64,000 nt of DNA from Pseudomonas oryzihabitans (GTDB lineage: Bacteria; Pseudomonadota; Gammaproteobacteria; Pseudomonadales; Pseudomonadaceae): assembly GCF_006384975.1 (NCBI RefSeq), contig NZ_CP021645.1, positions 3,066,001 through 3,130,000 on the forward strand, read 5' to 3'. The notes under the pieces are model-generated. The model was not told the origin of the DNA, searched no databases, and saw only the letters and a list, made by a program, of their open reading frames with translations. Positions 52,836-63,338 of this stretch are shown one piece after another (within the stretch, counting starts at the first letter, position 1; every line of letters starts with the position of its first letter). A program made the position numbers and the translations under genes.

Positions 52836-54785
52836 ATGCCCAAGACGTTTCACGAGATTCCCCGCCAGCGTCCCGCGACGCCCCTGCTCGACCGCATCGA
52901 CTCGCCAGTCCAGCTGCGCCAGCTCGGTGATGCCGAACTGGAAGCCGTCGCCGACGAGCTGCGCGCCTTTCTCCTGTGGACCGTGGGCCAGACCGGCGGT
53001 CACTTCGGCGCTGGCCTGGGCGTCATCGAGCTGACTGTGGCCCTGCACTACGTCTTCAACACCCCGGAAGACCGCCTGGTGTGGGACGTCGGCCACCAGG
53101 CCTATCCGCACAAGATCCTCACCGGTCGCCGCGAGGGCATGGCCAGCCTGCGCCAGAAGGACGGCCTGGCCGCCTTCCCGCGGCGTAGCGAGAGCGAATA
53201 CGACACCTTTGGCGTCGGCCACTCCAGCACCTCCATTGGCGCCGCCCTGGGCATGGCTATCGCCGCCCAGCTGCAGGGGATCGAGCGCAAGTCGGTGGCG
53301 GTGATCGGCGACGGCGCCCTGACCGCGGGCATGGCCTTCGAGGCGCTCAACCACGCCTCGGACACCGGCGCCAACATGCTGGTGGTGCTCAACGACAACG
53401 ACATGTCCATCTCGCGCAACGTCGGTGGACTGTCCAACTACCTGGCCCGGCTGCTCTCCAGCCGCACCTATCAGCACCTGCGCGAGAACGGCAAGAAGGC
53501 CCTCTCCAAGCTGCCCGGTGCCTGGGAAATCGCCCGCCGCACCGAAGAGGCCGCCAAGGGCATGCTGGTACCCGGCACCCTGTTCGAGGAACTGGGCTGG
53601 AACTACATCGGCCCCATCGACGGCCATGACCTGCCGACCCTGGTCACCACCCTGCGCAACCTGCGCGATGCCAAGGGTCCGCAGTTCCTCCACGTGATCA
53701 CCCGCAAGGGCAAGGGCCTGTCCATCGCCGAGGCCGATCCCATCGGCTACCACGCCATCACCAAGCTGGAGCCGCTGGACGCCAAGCCCAAGCGCCCGGG
53801 CGCGCCCAAGTACTCCAATATCTTCGGTGACTGGCTGTGCGACATGGCTGCCGCCGATCCCAAGCTGGTGGGCATCACCCCGGCGATGAAGGAAGGCTCC
53901 GACCTGATCCGCTTCGCCGAGTGCTATCCCGAGCGCTACTTCGACGTGGCCATCGCCGAGCAGCACGCGGTGACCCTGGCCGCGGGTCTGGCCTGCGACG
54001 GTATGAAACCGGTGGTGGCCATCTATTCCACCTTCCTGCAACGCGCCTATGATCAGTTGATCCACGACGTGGCGGTGCAGAACCTCGATGTGCTCTTCGC
54101 CATCGACCGCGCCGGTCTGGTGGGCGAAGACGGCCCGACCCACGCCGGCAGCTTCGACCTGGCCTACCTGCGCTGCATCCCCGGCATGGTGATCATGGCG
54201 CCCAGCGACGAGAACGAGCTGCGCCGCCTGCTCACCACCGGCTATCGCCACCAGGGCCCGGCCGCGGTGCGCTATCCCCGTGGCAGCGGCCCCAACGCCG
54301 CCCTGGATCCGGGCCTGGAGCCCCTGCCCATAGGCCAGGGCGTGGTGCGGCGGCGCAGCGGCCTGAAGAGCGGCACCAAGGTCGGCTTCCTGGTCTTCGG
54401 TGTGCAACTGGCCGAAGCTCTGCAGGTCGCCGAGCGCCTGGACGCCAGCGTCGCCGACATGAGATTCGTCAAACCCCTGGACGAGGCGCTGATCCGCCAG
54501 TTCGCCGCCGATCACGACCTGCTGGTCACCGTCGAGGAGAACAGCGTCATGGGCGGCGCCGGCAGTGCGGTCAACGAATTCCTGCAAGCCAACGCCCTGG
54601 TCTTGCCGGTGCTAAACCTGGGCCTGCCGGACAGCTACATCGAACACGCCAAGCCCACCGAGATGCTCGCCGAGTGCGGTCTGGATGTGGCCGGGATCGA
54701 GCGCGCGGTGCGCGAGCGCCTGGCAACCCTGGAAACGGCCCAACCCACCGCCTCGCCGCGCCTGGCCGGGGGCGCCTCGGCCTGA
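52836..54785 (+). CDS. dxs: 1-deoxy-D-xylulose-5-phosphate synthase
   Basis: A 649-residue thiamine-diphosphate enzyme joining pyruvate and glyceraldehyde-3-phosphate, the first step of the MEP isoprenoid pathway. ThDP motif [18 protein letters not shown] then NDNDMSIS, the transketolase-like [20 protein letters not shown], and RYPRGSGPN are present. The sequence closely follows Pseudomonas Dxs, with about 20 extra C-terminal residues ([18 protein letters not shown]). The ATG at 52836 gives the conserved [10 protein letters not shown]. Confidence 0.96.
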   Translation: MPKTFHEIPRQRPATPLLDRIDSPVQLRQLGDAELEAVADELRAFLLWTVGQTGGHFGAGLGVIELTVALHYVFNTPEDRLVWDVGHQAYPHKILTGRREGMASLRQKDGLAAFPRRSESEYDTFGVGHSSTSIGAALGMAIAAQLQGIERKSVAVIGDGALTAGMAFEALNHASDTGANMLVVLNDNDMSISRNVGGLSNYLARLLSSRTYQHLRENGKKALSKLPGAWEIARRTEEAAKGMLVPGTLFEELGWNYIGPIDGHDLPTLVTTLRNLRDAKGPQFLHVITRKGKGLSIAEADPIGYHAITKLEPLDAKPKRPGAPKYSNIFGDWLCDMAAADPKLVGITPAMKEGSDLIRFAECYPERYFDVAIAEQHAVTLAAGLACDGMKPVVAIYSTFLQRAYDQLIHDVAVQNLDVLFAIDRAGLVGEDGPTHAGSFDLAYLRCIPGMVIMAPSDENELRRLLTTGYRHQGPAAVRYPRGSGPNAALDPGLEPLPIGQGVVRRRSGLKSGTKVGFLVFGVQLAEALQVAERLDASVADMRFVKPLDEALIRQFAADHDLLVTVEENSVMGGAGSAVNEFLQANALVLPVLNLGLPDSYIEHAKPTEMLAECGLDVAGIERAVRERLATLETAQPTASPRLAGGASA

Positions 54786-54902
54786 CTGGCGCACCGCTGA
54801 TCCGGCGCTGCCAACGCCTCGTCAAACCGCTCTAGCACGGGGCTAAAGCCCGACCCATGCTGGCCGATGACCTGAATCATCTCGGCAGCAAGGATAGATG
54901 TG

Positions 54903-57059
54903 ATGAGCGATATGGACTTGAGCGGTCGAGAGCGCCGCTGGCTGCCCTGGCTAGGTCGCAATGGCAAAGTGGCCCGCAGTTGGGCCTGCCTGCGCAACGG
55001 AGGCCGCCAGGAGCGCCTGGAAAAGACTTTCGCGGGCCTGGTCAGTACCCGCCGTGACCTGTTACTGACCTGGACCCAGCGGCACTGGCAGCAGCTGGAA
55101 CGCATCGCCAGGGTGCTGGAAATCGGCTGGCCACAGCTGGACCCGCGCAGCCTGGACGAAGCGCTGCTCCATCTCGCCGATGCCTCAGAACTGTTCGTGG
55201 TAGATACCCAGGGGCTGATCCTCGCCTCCACGGCGCGCCAGCGCCAGGGCAGCCGTCACGATGCCGCCGCCCTGGCTCGAGGACTGCAAGCCCCCTTCCT
55301 GCAAGGCCCCTATCGCGATCCGGTCACCCTCGCCCTGGGCCCGACCACCTCGGCCTTCCACGACGCCGTTACCCTGATGTTCCACCAGCCGCTGCGCCAA
55401 GCCGGCAAGCCGCTGGGTTGTCTCTGCCTGCGCCTGCCCAACGATGTCCTCAGCGATCTCATCCAGCGCGAGGCCGGACACGTCTTTCCGGATTCCGGCG
55501 ACAACTACCTGTTCATGGTCAAGGCGGTTGCCGATCCCAGCATAGCGCCTGGCACCGCGCTGTCGCGCTCGCGCTTCGAAGACGCCACCTTCACCGCCGG
55601 CGACAATCTCAAGCAGGGCGTCGCTACCCCCTTCGGAACGGTACGGATCCGCGAGCACACCGAATTCGAATTGAAATTCACCGCACCGGCGACCAAGGAA
55701 CTGCACCCCGGCGTACGCGAGACCATTCGCAAGGGACGCAATCTCTTCGTCGCCTATCCAGGCTATTCTGACTACCGCCACGTCCCGGTTATCGGTGCTG
55801 GCCTCACCCTGCAATTGCCCGGTTCGCCGGATACCTGGGGCCTGCTCTGCGAAGCGGATCTGGAAGAAGCCTATCGCGGCGGCAGCCTGACCCAGCACCT
55901 GCTACTCGGCGCCCTGCTACTGGCCGGCGGGGCCTGGGGCCTGCAAGCGGCCCTGAGTCTCTGGCAACCGGCCTGGCAAGGAGCCTTCGGCCTGGGCAGC
56001 GCCGCCCTGGCGCTGATCCTGTACGCCGGCCTGGTGGTCGGGCCCTGCACCCGGCGTCTGCAACGCCTGGGCGACTTCTTCCTCGACATCGCCGAATGCG
56101 GCGCCAGTCTCGACCAGCGCCTGGATCGCCAGGGCTTTCGCGCCGACGAGACCGGTGAATTGGCCATCTGGATCAACAGCTTCGTCGACCGTCTCGATAC
56201 CTCGTTGCGGACCGTCAAGCAGGTCACCCGCGCCCTGAGCACGGATGCCGAAGGCCTGCAACGCGGTGCCCAGCACGCCAGCCAGGAAGCCGAACAGCAG
56301 CGTCAGGCGGCCGAGGCCAATGCCCAGGCCATGCAGACCATGCTCAAAGGCAGCCAGGAGATGGCCATCCACGTGCGTGACAGCAGTGGCCTGTCGGTTC
56401 GCGCCCGCAGTGGCAGCGATCACGGCAACCTGCTGGTGAGCCAGGTGGCACGGGATCTGGAAACCCTCGATGGCACCATCGGCACCTCCGCCGGGACCAT
56501 AGGCGCGCTGAACGAGCAGACCCATGCGGTGCGCCATGTCACCGATACCATTCGCGGCATCGCCGAGCAGACCAACCTGCTGGCGCTCAACGCGGCCATC
56601 GAGGCGGCCCGCGCCGGCGATCAGGGGCGCGGCTTCGCCGTGGTGGCCGACGAGGTACGCCGCCTGGCCAATCACTCGGCGGATTCGACCCGGGAAATCG
56701 CCAGCATTCTCGACCAGATCCGCGCGCTGTCGGAACAGGCGGTGGCGGCCATGCAACGCTGCAAGGAAGACGCCCAGACCTCGCGCACGCGCTCGGACCA
56801 GGCTCAAGCAGCGCTCGGCGCCATCGACCGCGATGTCGGCGCCCTGCAGGAGCACCTGACCCATATCAGCCATACCCTGGAAGCGCTGGACGCCAGCGGC
56901 AACCAGTTGCAGGTCCGCACCGAGGCCAGCCTGGACCAGGCCCGGCGTAGCGCCGAGCTGGCCCAGGCGACCCTGGGCGCCAGCCGCAACGTGGATCAGC
57001 AGGTACTGGAGCTGCAGGAGGCCGCACAGCGCCTGGAGCCGGCGCGCACGGCCGGTTGA
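54903..57059 (+). CDS. Methyl-accepting chemotaxis protein
   Basis: A 718-residue chemoreceptor. Residues about 20-330 form a sensor with PAS/Cache-like character ([17 protein letters not shown]). A hydrophobic pair of helices follows near 335-385 ([20 protein letters not shown] and [16 protein letters not shown]). The C-terminal signalling hairpin has the invariant tip [20 protein letters not shown] then [17 protein letters not shown]. The sensor lacks an N-terminal membrane span, so it may be cytoplasmic or anchored only by the central pair. AAGGA lies 8 bases before the ATG. It ends one base before the convergent ribA stop. Confidence 0.9.
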   Translation: MSDMDLSGRERRWLPWLGRNGKVARSWACLRNGGRQERLEKTFAGLVSTRRDLLLTWTQRHWQQLERIARVLEIGWPQLDPRSLDEALLHLADASELFVVDTQGLILASTARQRQGSRHDAAALARGLQAPFLQGPYRDPVTLALGPTTSAFHDAVTLMFHQPLRQAGKPLGCLCLRLPNDVLSDLIQREAGHVFPDSGDNYLFMVKAVADPSIAPGTALSRSRFEDATFTAGDNLKQGVATPFGTVRIREHTEFELKFTAPATKELHPGVRETIRKGRNLFVAYPGYSDYRHVPVIGAGLTLQLPGSPDTWGLLCEADLEEAYRGGSLTQHLLLGALLLAGGAWGLQAALSLWQPAWQGAFGLGSAALALILYAGLVVGPCTRRLQRLGDFFLDIAECGASLDQRLDRQGFRADETGELAIWINSFVDRLDTSLRTVKQVTRALSTDAEGLQRGAQHASQEAEQQRQAAEANAQAMQTMLKGSQEMAIHVRDSSGLSVRARSGSDHGNLLVSQVARDLETLDGTIGTSAGTIGALNEQTHAVRHVTDTIRGIAEQTNLLALNAAIEAARAGDQGRGFAVVADEVRRLANHSADSTREIASILDQIRALSEQAVAAMQRCKEDAQTSRTRSDQAQAALGAIDRDVGALQEHLTHISHTLEALDASGNQLQVRTEASLDQARRSAELAQATLGASRNVDQQVLELQEAAQRLEPARTAG

Positions 57060-57680
57060 TCAGGACTCGGCGGTCTCTTCGTTCTGATGCAGATTGCCGA
57101 GCATGTGACCGAGCTTGCCGGCCTTGGTCAGCAGATAGCGACGATTGTGCGGATTGAGGCCTTCCTGCAGCGGCACCCGCTCGGCCACCGGGATGCCCAG
57201 GGCCTCGAGCGCCTTGACCTTGCGCGGATTGTTGGTCATCAGCCGCAGCGCGGTCACGCCGAGGTGGTCGAGCATCGGCTTGCACAGGGCGTAGGTGCGC
57301 TGGTCGGCACCGAAGCCCAGGCGCTCGTTGGCTTCCACGGTATCGGCACCGGCATCCTGCAGTTCATAGGCGCGGATCTTGTTGAGCAGGCCGATGCCGC
57401 GCCCTTCCTGACGCAGGTACAGCAACACGCCACGCCCGGCTTCGGCGATGGCGCGTAGCGCGGCTTCCAGCTGGAAACCGCAGTCGCATCTCAGGCTGAA
57501 CAGGGCGTCGCCGGTCAGACACTCGGAATGCAGCCGTCCCAGGACCGGTTCGCCGTCGGCCACGTCACCGAAGGTCAGGGCGACGTGTTCCTTGCCATCG
57601 GTTTCGTCGAGGAAACCGTGCATGGTGAACAGGCCGAAGGGGGTGGGCAATTGGGAGGCGGCGACAAAGACGACGGACAC
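57060..57680 (-). CDS. ribA: GTP cyclohydrolase II
   Basis: A 206-residue enzyme that opens GTP to begin riboflavin synthesis. The zinc ligands are in [17 protein letters not shown] (three cysteines intact), followed by [16 protein letters not shown] and the GTP-binding end LTTNNPRKV-like [13 protein letters not shown]. It begins at GTG with AGGAG 7 bases upstream, giving [16 protein letters not shown]. This is the active cyclohydrolase of the window, since the cyclohydrolase-like half of ribBA lacks these cysteines. Confidence 0.95.
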   Translation of the reverse strand: MSVVFVAASQLPTPFGLFTMHGFLDETDGKEHVALTFGDVADGEPVLGRLHSECLTGDALFSLRCDCGFQLEAALRAIAEAGRGVLLYLRQEGRGIGLLNKIRAYELQDAGADTVEANERLGFGADQRTYALCKPMLDHLGVTALRLMTNNPRKVKALEALGIPVAERVPLQEGLNPHNRRYLLTKAGKLGHMLGNLHQNEETAES

Positions 57681-57778
57681 CTGCGGGCTCCTGGCGGGGA
57701 AAGACGTACATTGTAACCTTTTCCCCAGGCCCGGCGTCATCGCCAGGGGTTATGACGACGACACGTAGCGATCTATCA

Positions 57779-57978
57779 GAGCCTGTTCATAATCTCGCGA
57801 GCTAGATCCAAACAAGGCCTAGGCGGCCCCACGAAAAGGGCTGAGGAAGCGGATCGGACTCGCGCTCGAGTTTACGAGTGGTAAATGAGCATTGCGACGG
57901 GGCCGCCCAGGCGGGGCTGGCCTTCCAGGCCATTTTCAACGCGGTTTGGCCGACGCGCAGCAGATTATGAACAGGCTC
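57779..57978. mobile_element. MITE-like element with 17-bp terminal inverted repeats
   Basis: GAGCCTGTTCATAATCT at 57779-57795 and its exact complement at 57962-57978 bound a 200-bp non-coding unit. TCA on both sides (57776-57778 and 57979-57981) is a probable 3-bp target duplication. Inside lies a GCGGCCCC...GGGGCCGC pair. The right TCA is the complement of the TGA stop of the protease gene, so the insertion lies exactly at that stop codon. Confidence 0.75.
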
Positions 57979-58611
57979 TCAGCGCGCCTGGACGTAGAGG
58001 ACACCCTGAGCCTCGCGCCAGCCGACCCGGTTGAGGAAGCTCATGCCCAGCAGACCCTGGCTGGGATAGTCGCCCTCCAGCACCATGGCCTCCACGCCCA
58101 CCACCTCGACATCGCCCAGCCGCACCTGGGTGAGGGTGGTGCGCCAGGCGCGGGCGTGACCGCTGGCGGTCTCTACCCAGCCCGGAGTGCCGTCGCGATA
58201 CTTGATACCGAGCTGATCGGCCTGGGCGCCGCTCAGGGCAACGCTGGTGGCGCCGGTATCCACCAGCAGCGCGACCGGTCGGCCATTGATCGAGGCAGTG
58301 ACCTGGTAATGGCCGTTGTTGCTGCGGGGGATGCTGAATTCCCGACGCTGCGGGGTGCTGTAGCCGTCGCTGTATTCGCGGTCGAGGGTGAAGGTCTGGG
58401 TCCGGCCGTCGATGCGCAGTACCGCTTGCTGGGCATCCGCGCTGATCACCTCGACGTCATCCAGCCGCTGCCCAACCTTGAGCAGCTTGCGCTGGCCGTT
58501 GACGTTGACCACCGCCGCCCCGTTGAACAAGCCCACCACCCTGACCTGGGGCTGCGCCCAGGCGAGCGTACCAACGGCCAACAAGAGGCCGCACGCGCCC
58601 AGTTTTTTCAC
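57979..58611 (-). CDS. Retropepsin-like (clan AA) aspartic protease, secreted
   Basis: A 210-residue exported protein with signal peptide (MKKLGACGLLLAVGTLAWA, about 19 residues), a PDZ-like middle part (VRVVGLFNGAAVVNVNGQRK) and a retropepsin domain with active site LLVDTGATSVALSG and the flap-like LGMSFLNRVGW. Members of the TIGR02281 group are single-domain aspartic proteases of unknown substrate. A MITE-like element adjoins its stop codon without changing the coding sequence length noticeably. Confidence 0.85.
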   Translation of the reverse strand: MKKLGACGLLLAVGTLAWAQPQVRVVGLFNGAAVVNVNGQRKLLKVGQRLDDVEVISADAQQAVLRIDGRTQTFTLDREYSDGYSTPQRREFSIPRSNNGHYQVTASINGRPVALLVDTGATSVALSGAQADQLGIKYRDGTPGWVETASGHARAWRTTLTQVRLGDVEVVGVEAMVLEGDYPSQGLLGMSFLNRVGWREAQGVLYVQAR

Positions 58612-58638
58612 TGCCCTGCTCCTTGGGCCTGTGTCTCG

Positions 58639-59148
58639 TCAGCCGACGAGATGACCCCAACCGATATGTAGTCCCTGAACCACGAGCCAGGCGATCACGC
58701 CGGCCAGCACATCGTCGACCATGATGCCGACGCCGCCGCGGACATTGACATCCAGCCAGCGGATTGGCCAGGGCTTGCAGATGTCTAGCACGCGGAAAGC
58801 GACGAAACCCACCAACAGCCAGACCAACCCCGGTGGGGCCAGCCAGAAGGTGATCCAGATGCCGACCATCTCGTCCCAGACGATGCCTTCGTGGTCATGC
58901 ACGCCCAGCTCCCGGGCGACCTTGCCGCACAGCCAGCAGCCGAACAGGGTCAGGGCCACCAGCAGCAACGGATAGCTCCAGCCAGTGAGCAGCTGCCACA
59001 GCGGCACGAAGGGCAAGGCAATCAGCGAACCCCAGGTGCCGGGCGCCTTGGGCAGGGTGCCGGAGCCCAGGCCGAAGGCCAGGAAGTGCCAGGGATCGCG
59101 CCAGACCGAAGGGGGGACCGGCTGGGCGGGGGCTTGCTGTTCGCTCAA
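58639..59148 (-). CDS. pgpA: Phosphatidylglycerophosphatase A
   Basis: A 169-residue inner-membrane enzyme that dephosphorylates phosphatidylglycerol phosphate. Motif FGLGSGTLPKAPGTWGSL near the N-terminus, DEMVGIWITFW with its acidic pair, and FRVLDICKPWPIRW then LDVNVRGGVGIMVDDVLAG are characteristic. It lies 22 bp after the thiL stop, the usual arrangement. Confidence 0.94.
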   Translation of the reverse strand: MSEQQAPAQPVPPSVWRDPWHFLAFGLGSGTLPKAPGTWGSLIALPFVPLWQLLTGWSYPLLLVALTLFGCWLCGKVARELGVHDHEGIVWDEMVGIWITFWLAPPGLVWLLVGFVAFRVLDICKPWPIRWLDVNVRGGVGIMVDDVLAGVIAWLVVQGLHIGWGHLVG

Positions 59149-59170
59149 GGAGGGACTCCGCTCGAAGGCG

Positions 59171-60127
59171 TTAGAAATGTTGGAAACCGGCCTGTACCGG
59201 CGTCATGGGCTGGCCCAGAGTATCGAGTACCGTGACGCCACTGCCCGCCTCGACCCGACCGATCACCTGCGCCTGGGGCCAGGTGGCGGCCAGGGCCGGA
59301 GCCTGGTCCGGCGGCAGGGTGAAGACCAGCAGATAGTCATCCCCAGCGCCCAGGGCCAGGCGCAGCACCTCGTCCGCCGGGAAGAGTTCGGCCAGCGCCG
59401 CACTGACGGGCAGCCGTGCCGTCTCCAGCACCAGCCGGACCCCGGAGGCCGTGGCGATGTGGCCACAGTCGGCCACCAGGCCGTCGGAGACATCCTGGGC
59501 CGCCGTCGCCCGGCCGCGCAGCCAGAGACCGAGACCGAATTGCGGCTGCGGCGCCCAGTAGCGCGCCAGGAGCTGCGCACTGGAGGGCCCGGACGGCGCG
59601 CGCTGGCCCAGCACGAAGGGCAAGGCCCCACCCGCCTCACCAGGCGCACCGCCCAGACACAGCAGGTCGCCCGGTCGGGCACCACTGCGCAGCAGGGCCT
59701 GCCCGGCCGGCACTCGGCCGAAGACCGTGAGGGTAAGGGAGAGCGGACCGCGGGTGGTATCGCCACCCACCAGGCGCAGGTCGCACTGCTCGGCCATGGC
59801 GCCGAGTCCCTTGGCCAGCGCTTCCAGCCAGGCCGGCTCGACGGTCGGCAGGGTCAGCGCCAGGGTGAAGCCCAGGGGCGCCGCACCCATGGCGGCCAGG
59901 TCGCTGGCGCTCACCGCCAGGGCACGCTGGCCGAGTTCGAAGGCATGCGGACAGGGATCGGGAAAGTGCACCCCGGCGGTCAGGGTATCGGTGGATACCG
60001 CCAGTTGCTCGCCGGGCGCGAGCGCCAGCAGGGCGCAGTCGTCACCTATGCCCAGGGCCACGCCGGGACCGCCGCGGGCGCAGGGCGCCGCGGCGAAATA
60101 ACGGCGGATGAGTTCGAATTCACCCAT
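59171..60127 (-). CDS. thiL: Thiamine-monophosphate kinase
   Basis: A 318-residue kinase making thiamine diphosphate from thiamine monophosphate. GIGDDCALLALAPGEQLAVS with STDTLTAGVHFPD, then SASDLAAMGA, VGGDTTRGPLSL and AQDVSDGLVADCGHIA are the conserved AIRS-kinase motifs. It follows nusB by 15 bp. Confidence 0.94.
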   Translation of the reverse strand: MGEFELIRRYFAAAPCARGGPGVALGIGDDCALLALAPGEQLAVSTDTLTAGVHFPDPCPHAFELGQRALAVSASDLAAMGAAPLGFTLALTLPTVEPAWLEALAKGLGAMAEQCDLRLVGGDTTRGPLSLTLTVFGRVPAGQALLRSGARPGDLLCLGGAPGEAGGALPFVLGQRAPSGPSSAQLLARYWAPQPQFGLGLWLRGRATAAQDVSDGLVADCGHIATASGVRLVLETARLPVSAALAELFPADEVLRLALGAGDDYLLVFTLPPDQAPALAATWPQAQVIGRVEAGSGVTVLDTLGQPMTPVQAGFQHF

Positions 60128-60142
60128 GCCGGCGCGAACGGA

Positions 60143-60634
60143 TCAACGCTTGCCGCGCAACTCGGCGCTACGCAGCTTGGGCGCCAGCTTGTCCAGCACG
60201 CCGTTGACGAACTTGTGGCCGTCGGTGGCGCCGAAGATCTTGGCCAGCTCGATGCCTTCGTTGATCACCACGCGATAGGGTACGTCGATGCGCTTGAGCA
60301 GCTCGTAGCAGGACAGCCGCAGCACGGCCAGCTCGACCGGGTCGACCTCGTCCATGGCGCGGTCCAGGCAGGGCAGGATCAGACCGTCGATCTCGCCCTT
60401 GTTGGCCGGCACGCCGTGGAGGATTTCATGGAAGTAGGCGCCGTCGACCTTGGCGAAATCGTTGTCGACGCGAAATTGCGCCTCGATCTCGTTGATCGCC
60501 TGGCCCGCCATGTGCCACTGGTACAGCGCCTGGACCGACAGGCTGCGCGCTTCGCGACGGGCAGCCAGTTTGCCGGTGGGGGCTTTCTTGCCCGCGGGCT
60601 TGCCGGCCGCGGGCGGAGTCAGATCGCCGCTCAC
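60143..60634 (-). CDS. nusB: Transcription antitermination factor NusB
   Basis: A 163-residue helical RNA-binding protein that joins NusE/S10 at boxA for rRNA antitermination. [15 protein letters not shown] at the N-terminus and [18 protein letters not shown] then [10 protein letters not shown] at the C-terminus match. An extra 20-residue Ala/Lys/Pro-rich N-terminus is typical of Pseudomonas. It overlaps ribH by 4 bp. Confidence 0.95.
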   Translation of the reverse strand: MSGDLTPPAAGKPAGKKAPTGKLAARREARSLSVQALYQWHMAGQAINEIEAQFRVDNDFAKVDGAYFHEILHGVPANKGEIDGLILPCLDRAMDEVDPVELAVLRLSCYELLKRIDVPYRVVINEGIELAKIFGATDGHKFVNGVLDKLAPKLRSAELRGKR

Positions 60635-61107
60635 TTGGCCTCCAGCTGCGCCAGCAGGCTGACCATTTCCAGGGCGGACAGCGCGGCTTCGGCGCCCTTG
60701 TTACCGGCCTTGGTGCCGGAGCGCTCGATGGCCTGTTCGATGGAATCAACAGTCAGGACGCCGAAGGACACCGGTACGCCGAATTCCATGGAGACCTGGG
60801 CCAGGCCCTTGGTGCACTCGCCGGCCACGTATTCGAAGTGGGGGGTGCCGCCGCGGATCACCGCGCCGAGGGCGATGATGGCATCGAATTCGTCGCGCTG
60901 GGCGATCTTCTGCACCGCCAGCGGGATTTCGAAGGCGCCGGGGACGCGGATGATGGTCAGGTCGTCCGGCTTGATGCCGTGACGGACCAGGGCGTCGATG
61001 GCGCCCTGCAGCAGGCTCTCGACGACGAAGCTGTTGAAGCGGCCGACCACCAGGGCGAAGCGGCCCTGGGGAGCGATGAAGGTGCCTTCAAAGGTCTTGA
61101 TGTTCAT
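60631..61107 (-). CDS. ribH: 6,7-dimethyl-8-ribityllumazine synthase
   Basis: A 158-residue lumazine synthase, the penultimate riboflavin enzyme. [35 protein letters not shown] and [18 protein letters not shown] are the substrate-binding strands. It precedes nusB with overlap and follows ribBA after about 110 bp that include a hairpin. Confidence 0.95.
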   Translation of the reverse strand: MNIKTFEGTFIAPQGRFALVVGRFNSFVVESLLQGAIDALVRHGIKPDDLTIIRVPGAFEIPLAVQKIAQRDEFDAIIALGAVIRGGTPHFEYVAGECTKGLAQVSMEFGVPVSFGVLTVDSIEQAIERSGTKAGNKGAEAALSALEMVSLLAQLEAK

Positions 61108-61131
61108 GTGCGGGTCCAGTTGTCAAAGAGC

Positions 61132-61160
61132 CGGACGGCCGGCAATGGCCAGGCCGTCCG
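61132..61160 (-). other. Hairpin between ribBA and ribH
   Basis: CGGACGGCC (61132-61140) and GGCCGTCCG (61152-61160) form a perfect 9-bp stem with an 11-nt loop and no T tract. It may be an RNA processing or stability element inside the rib operon. Confidence 0.4.
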
Positions 61161-61216
61161 TGGAAATCCAGGTGAAGCGCGCCACACCACCCGGGCAGGC
61201 GCGCCAGGCGGAAGGG

Positions 61217-62305
61217 TCATTCTTCAGGAGGTAGATAGTCTACTACTTCCAGGTCGAAGCCGGATATGGCGTTGAACTTCATCGGCGAGCTGAGCAGGCG
61301 CATCTGCCGAATGCCCAGGTCGCGCAGGATCTGCGAACCGGCGCCGACGGTGCTGTAGGTGGACAGCGCCTTGGGCACCGGCAGCGGCTCGCGCAGATGC
61401 GCCAGCAGGTCGTCGCCCTCGATGGAATGACCGAGCAGCAGCACCACCCCGGCGCCTTCGCGGGCGACGCGCTCCATGGCGCTGCGCAGACTCCAGCGGC
61501 CCGGTTGGTGCACCTGCAGCAGGTCGCGCAGCGGGTCCATGTTGTGTACCCGCACCAGCGGCAGCTCCTGGCTGGCCAGATCGCCGCGGATCAGCGCCAG
61601 ATGGACGTCGCCCTCCACCTCGTCACGGTAGGTCACCAGCTTGAAGGAGCCGAGTTCGGTCTCGAGCTGTTGCTCGTCGATGCGCTTGACGGTGTGCTCG
61701 TGCAGCAGGCGGTAGTGGATCAGATCGGCGATGGTGCCGACCTTGAGGCCGTGCTGCTCGGCGAAGGCTTCGAGTTCGTCGCGACGGGCCATGGTGCCGT
61801 CGTCATTCATTACCTCGCAGATCACCCCGCTCTCGGCGAAACCGGCCATGCGCGCCAGATCGCAGGCGGCTTCGGTGTGGCCGGCGCGGGCCAGGACGCC
61901 ACCGGGCTGGGCCATCAGCGGGAACATGTGGCCGGGGCTGACCACATCGCCGGGCTTGGCGTCCTTGGCGATGGCGGCCTGCACGGTACGGGCGCGGTCG
62001 GCGGCGGAGATGCCGGTGCTGATGCCCTCGGCGGCCTCGATGGAGACGGTGAACTTGGTGCCGAAGCCGGAGGCGTTGCGGCTGGCCATCATCGGCAGGT
62101 TGAGGCGCTCGCAGAGGCCCTTGCTCATGGGCATGCAGATCAGGCCGCGGGCGTGGCGGGCCATGAAGTTGATGTGTTCGGCGGTGACGCATTCGGAGGC
62201 GATGATGATGTCGCCTTCGTTCTCGCGGTCCTCGTCGTCCATGAGGATGACCATCTTGCCCGCGCGGATGTCCTGGATGATGTCTTCGATGCTGGAAAGT
62301 GCCAC
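61217..62305 (-). CDS. ribBA: 3,4-dihydroxy-2-butanone-4-phosphate synthase with cyclohydrolase-like domain
   Basis: A 362-residue two-domain protein. Residues 1-205 are the active RibB half (DDEDRENEGDIIIASE, GHTEAACDLARMAG). Residues 206-362 resemble GTP cyclohydrolase II, but the zinc-binding cysteines are missing and the GTP-site segments are degenerate. Cyclohydrolase activity must come from RibA, encoded separately at 57060. This fusion with an inactive second half is usual in pseudomonads. Confidence 0.9.
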   Translation of the reverse strand: MALSSIEDIIQDIRAGKMVILMDDEDRENEGDIIIASECVTAEHINFMARHARGLICMPMSKGLCERLNLPMMASRNASGFGTKFTVSIEAAEGISTGISAADRARTVQAAIAKDAKPGDVVSPGHMFPLMAQPGGVLARAGHTEAACDLARMAGFAESGVICEVMNDDGTMARRDELEAFAEQHGLKVGTIADLIHYRLLHEHTVKRIDEQQLETELGSFKLVTYRDEVEGDVHLALIRGDLASQELPLVRVHNMDPLRDLLQVHQPGRWSLRSAMERVAREGAGVVLLLGHSIEGDDLLAHLREPLPVPKALSTYSTVGAGSQILRDLGIRQMRLLSSPMKFNAISGFDLEVVDYLPPEE

Positions 62306-62315
62306 GGTGTCGTCC

Positions 62316-62978
62316 TTAGCGCTGCAGATAGCCGTGTTCGGCGAGAAAGTGTTCGGTGACGCCGCCCTTGGTGGACTCGGCGGCCTTGTCGCCCAGCAGC
62401 AGGCGCTCCAAGTAGCGGGCCAGGAGGTCCACCTCCAGATTCACCCGGCGACCGGGACGGTAGTCGGCCATGATGGTCTCGCCGAGGGTATGGGGCACGA
62501 TGGTCAGCTCGAATTCGGCGCCGTCCACCGCGTTGACCGTGAGGCTGACGCCATCCACGGTGATCGAGCCCTTGAGGGCGATGTAGCGCGCCAGCTCGGC
62601 CGGCGCGCGCAGGCGGAATTGCACGGCGCGGGCGTTATCGGCGCGCGAGACCACTTCGCCGAGGCCATCCACGTGGCCGCTGACCAGGTGGCCGCCGAGC
62701 CGGCTGGTGGGCATCAATGCCTTTTCCAGGTTGACCTTGCTGCCGGGCTTGAGGGCGCCCAGGCTGGTCAGGCTCAGGGTCTCGCGACTGACGTCGGCCC
62801 AGAAGCCGTCGCCGGGCAGGTCCACGGCGGTGAGGCAGACGCCGTTGACGGCGATGCTGTCGCCGAGCTTGACGTCGGCAAGGTCCAGCTTGCCGGTGGC
62901 GACGTAGAGGCGCACATCCCCGCCCTTGGGCGTCAGGGCGCGGATCTCGCCGAGGGCTTCGATGATTCCGGTGAACAT
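62316..62978 (-). CDS. ribC: Riboflavin synthase alpha chain
   Basis: A 220-residue enzyme dismutating two lumazines into riboflavin. It has the two homologous beta-barrel halves starting MFTGIIEALGEI and TSRLGGHLVSGHVDGLGEV, with SLTVNAVDGAEFELTIVPHT in the second. The start used is the conserved MFTGIIE; an FMN riboswitch lies about 140 bp upstream. The gene is called ribC in many Pseudomonas annotations and ribE in others. Confidence 0.94.
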   Translation of the reverse strand: MFTGIIEALGEIRALTPKGGDVRLYVATGKLDLADVKLGDSIAVNGVCLTAVDLPGDGFWADVSRETLSLTSLGALKPGSKVNLEKALMPTSRLGGHLVSGHVDGLGEVVSRADNARAVQFRLRAPAELARYIALKGSITVDGVSLTVNAVDGAEFELTIVPHTLGETIMADYRPGRRVNLEVDLLARYLERLLLGDKAAESTKGGVTEHFLAEHGYLQR

Positions 62979-63116
62979 CAGCTCAGGCCTCCTGGAGGCG
63001 GAGCCGAAAAGGCAGTGCAGATCGACATCGACGAACTCCTGTTTCGGTGAAAAAACAGGGCGCACGGACAGAAGGGAACATGCAGACGGACAAAGGGCTC
63101 GCACCCCTGCCAGGCG

Positions 63117-63278
63117 AGGCTATCCCGTTCTCTCTCATCCGGACTATGACCGTCGGCCCCGGAATCCAACCGGGTCTGCTGACCTCCCCCGCCGCAGAGA
63201 ACGAAGGAGCGCTCGCGGGCTCGTCCCGATTGGATCGGGCATCACCGCCGGTGGGGAATTGCACCCCGCCCTGAGAAC
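63117..63278 (-). promoter_or_regulatory. FMN riboswitch (RFN element)
   Basis: Read on the minus strand it begins CAGGGCGGGGTGCAATTCCC (63274-63255) and includes CACCGGCGGTGAT, then GCAGACCCGGT, CCGACGGTCATAGTCCGGAT and ends GAACGGGATAGCC (to 63117), the conserved blocks of the RFN aptamer. It sits between ribD and ribC, so FMN would repress ribC-ribBA-ribH expression. Confidence 0.95.
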
Positions 63279-63338
63279 TTGCCACTCCAAGGTGGCGCAG
63301 GTTTTGTAACACAGTTTGCGGCCGGGGGGCCAGGGGCC

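Noticed and set aside
52590..54587. A 665-codon open frame antisense to dxs.
   Set aside because: Long antisense frames are expected in GC-rich genes with strong third-position bias. The translation is low-complexity Gly/Ala/His/Gln and dxs on the other strand is unmistakable.
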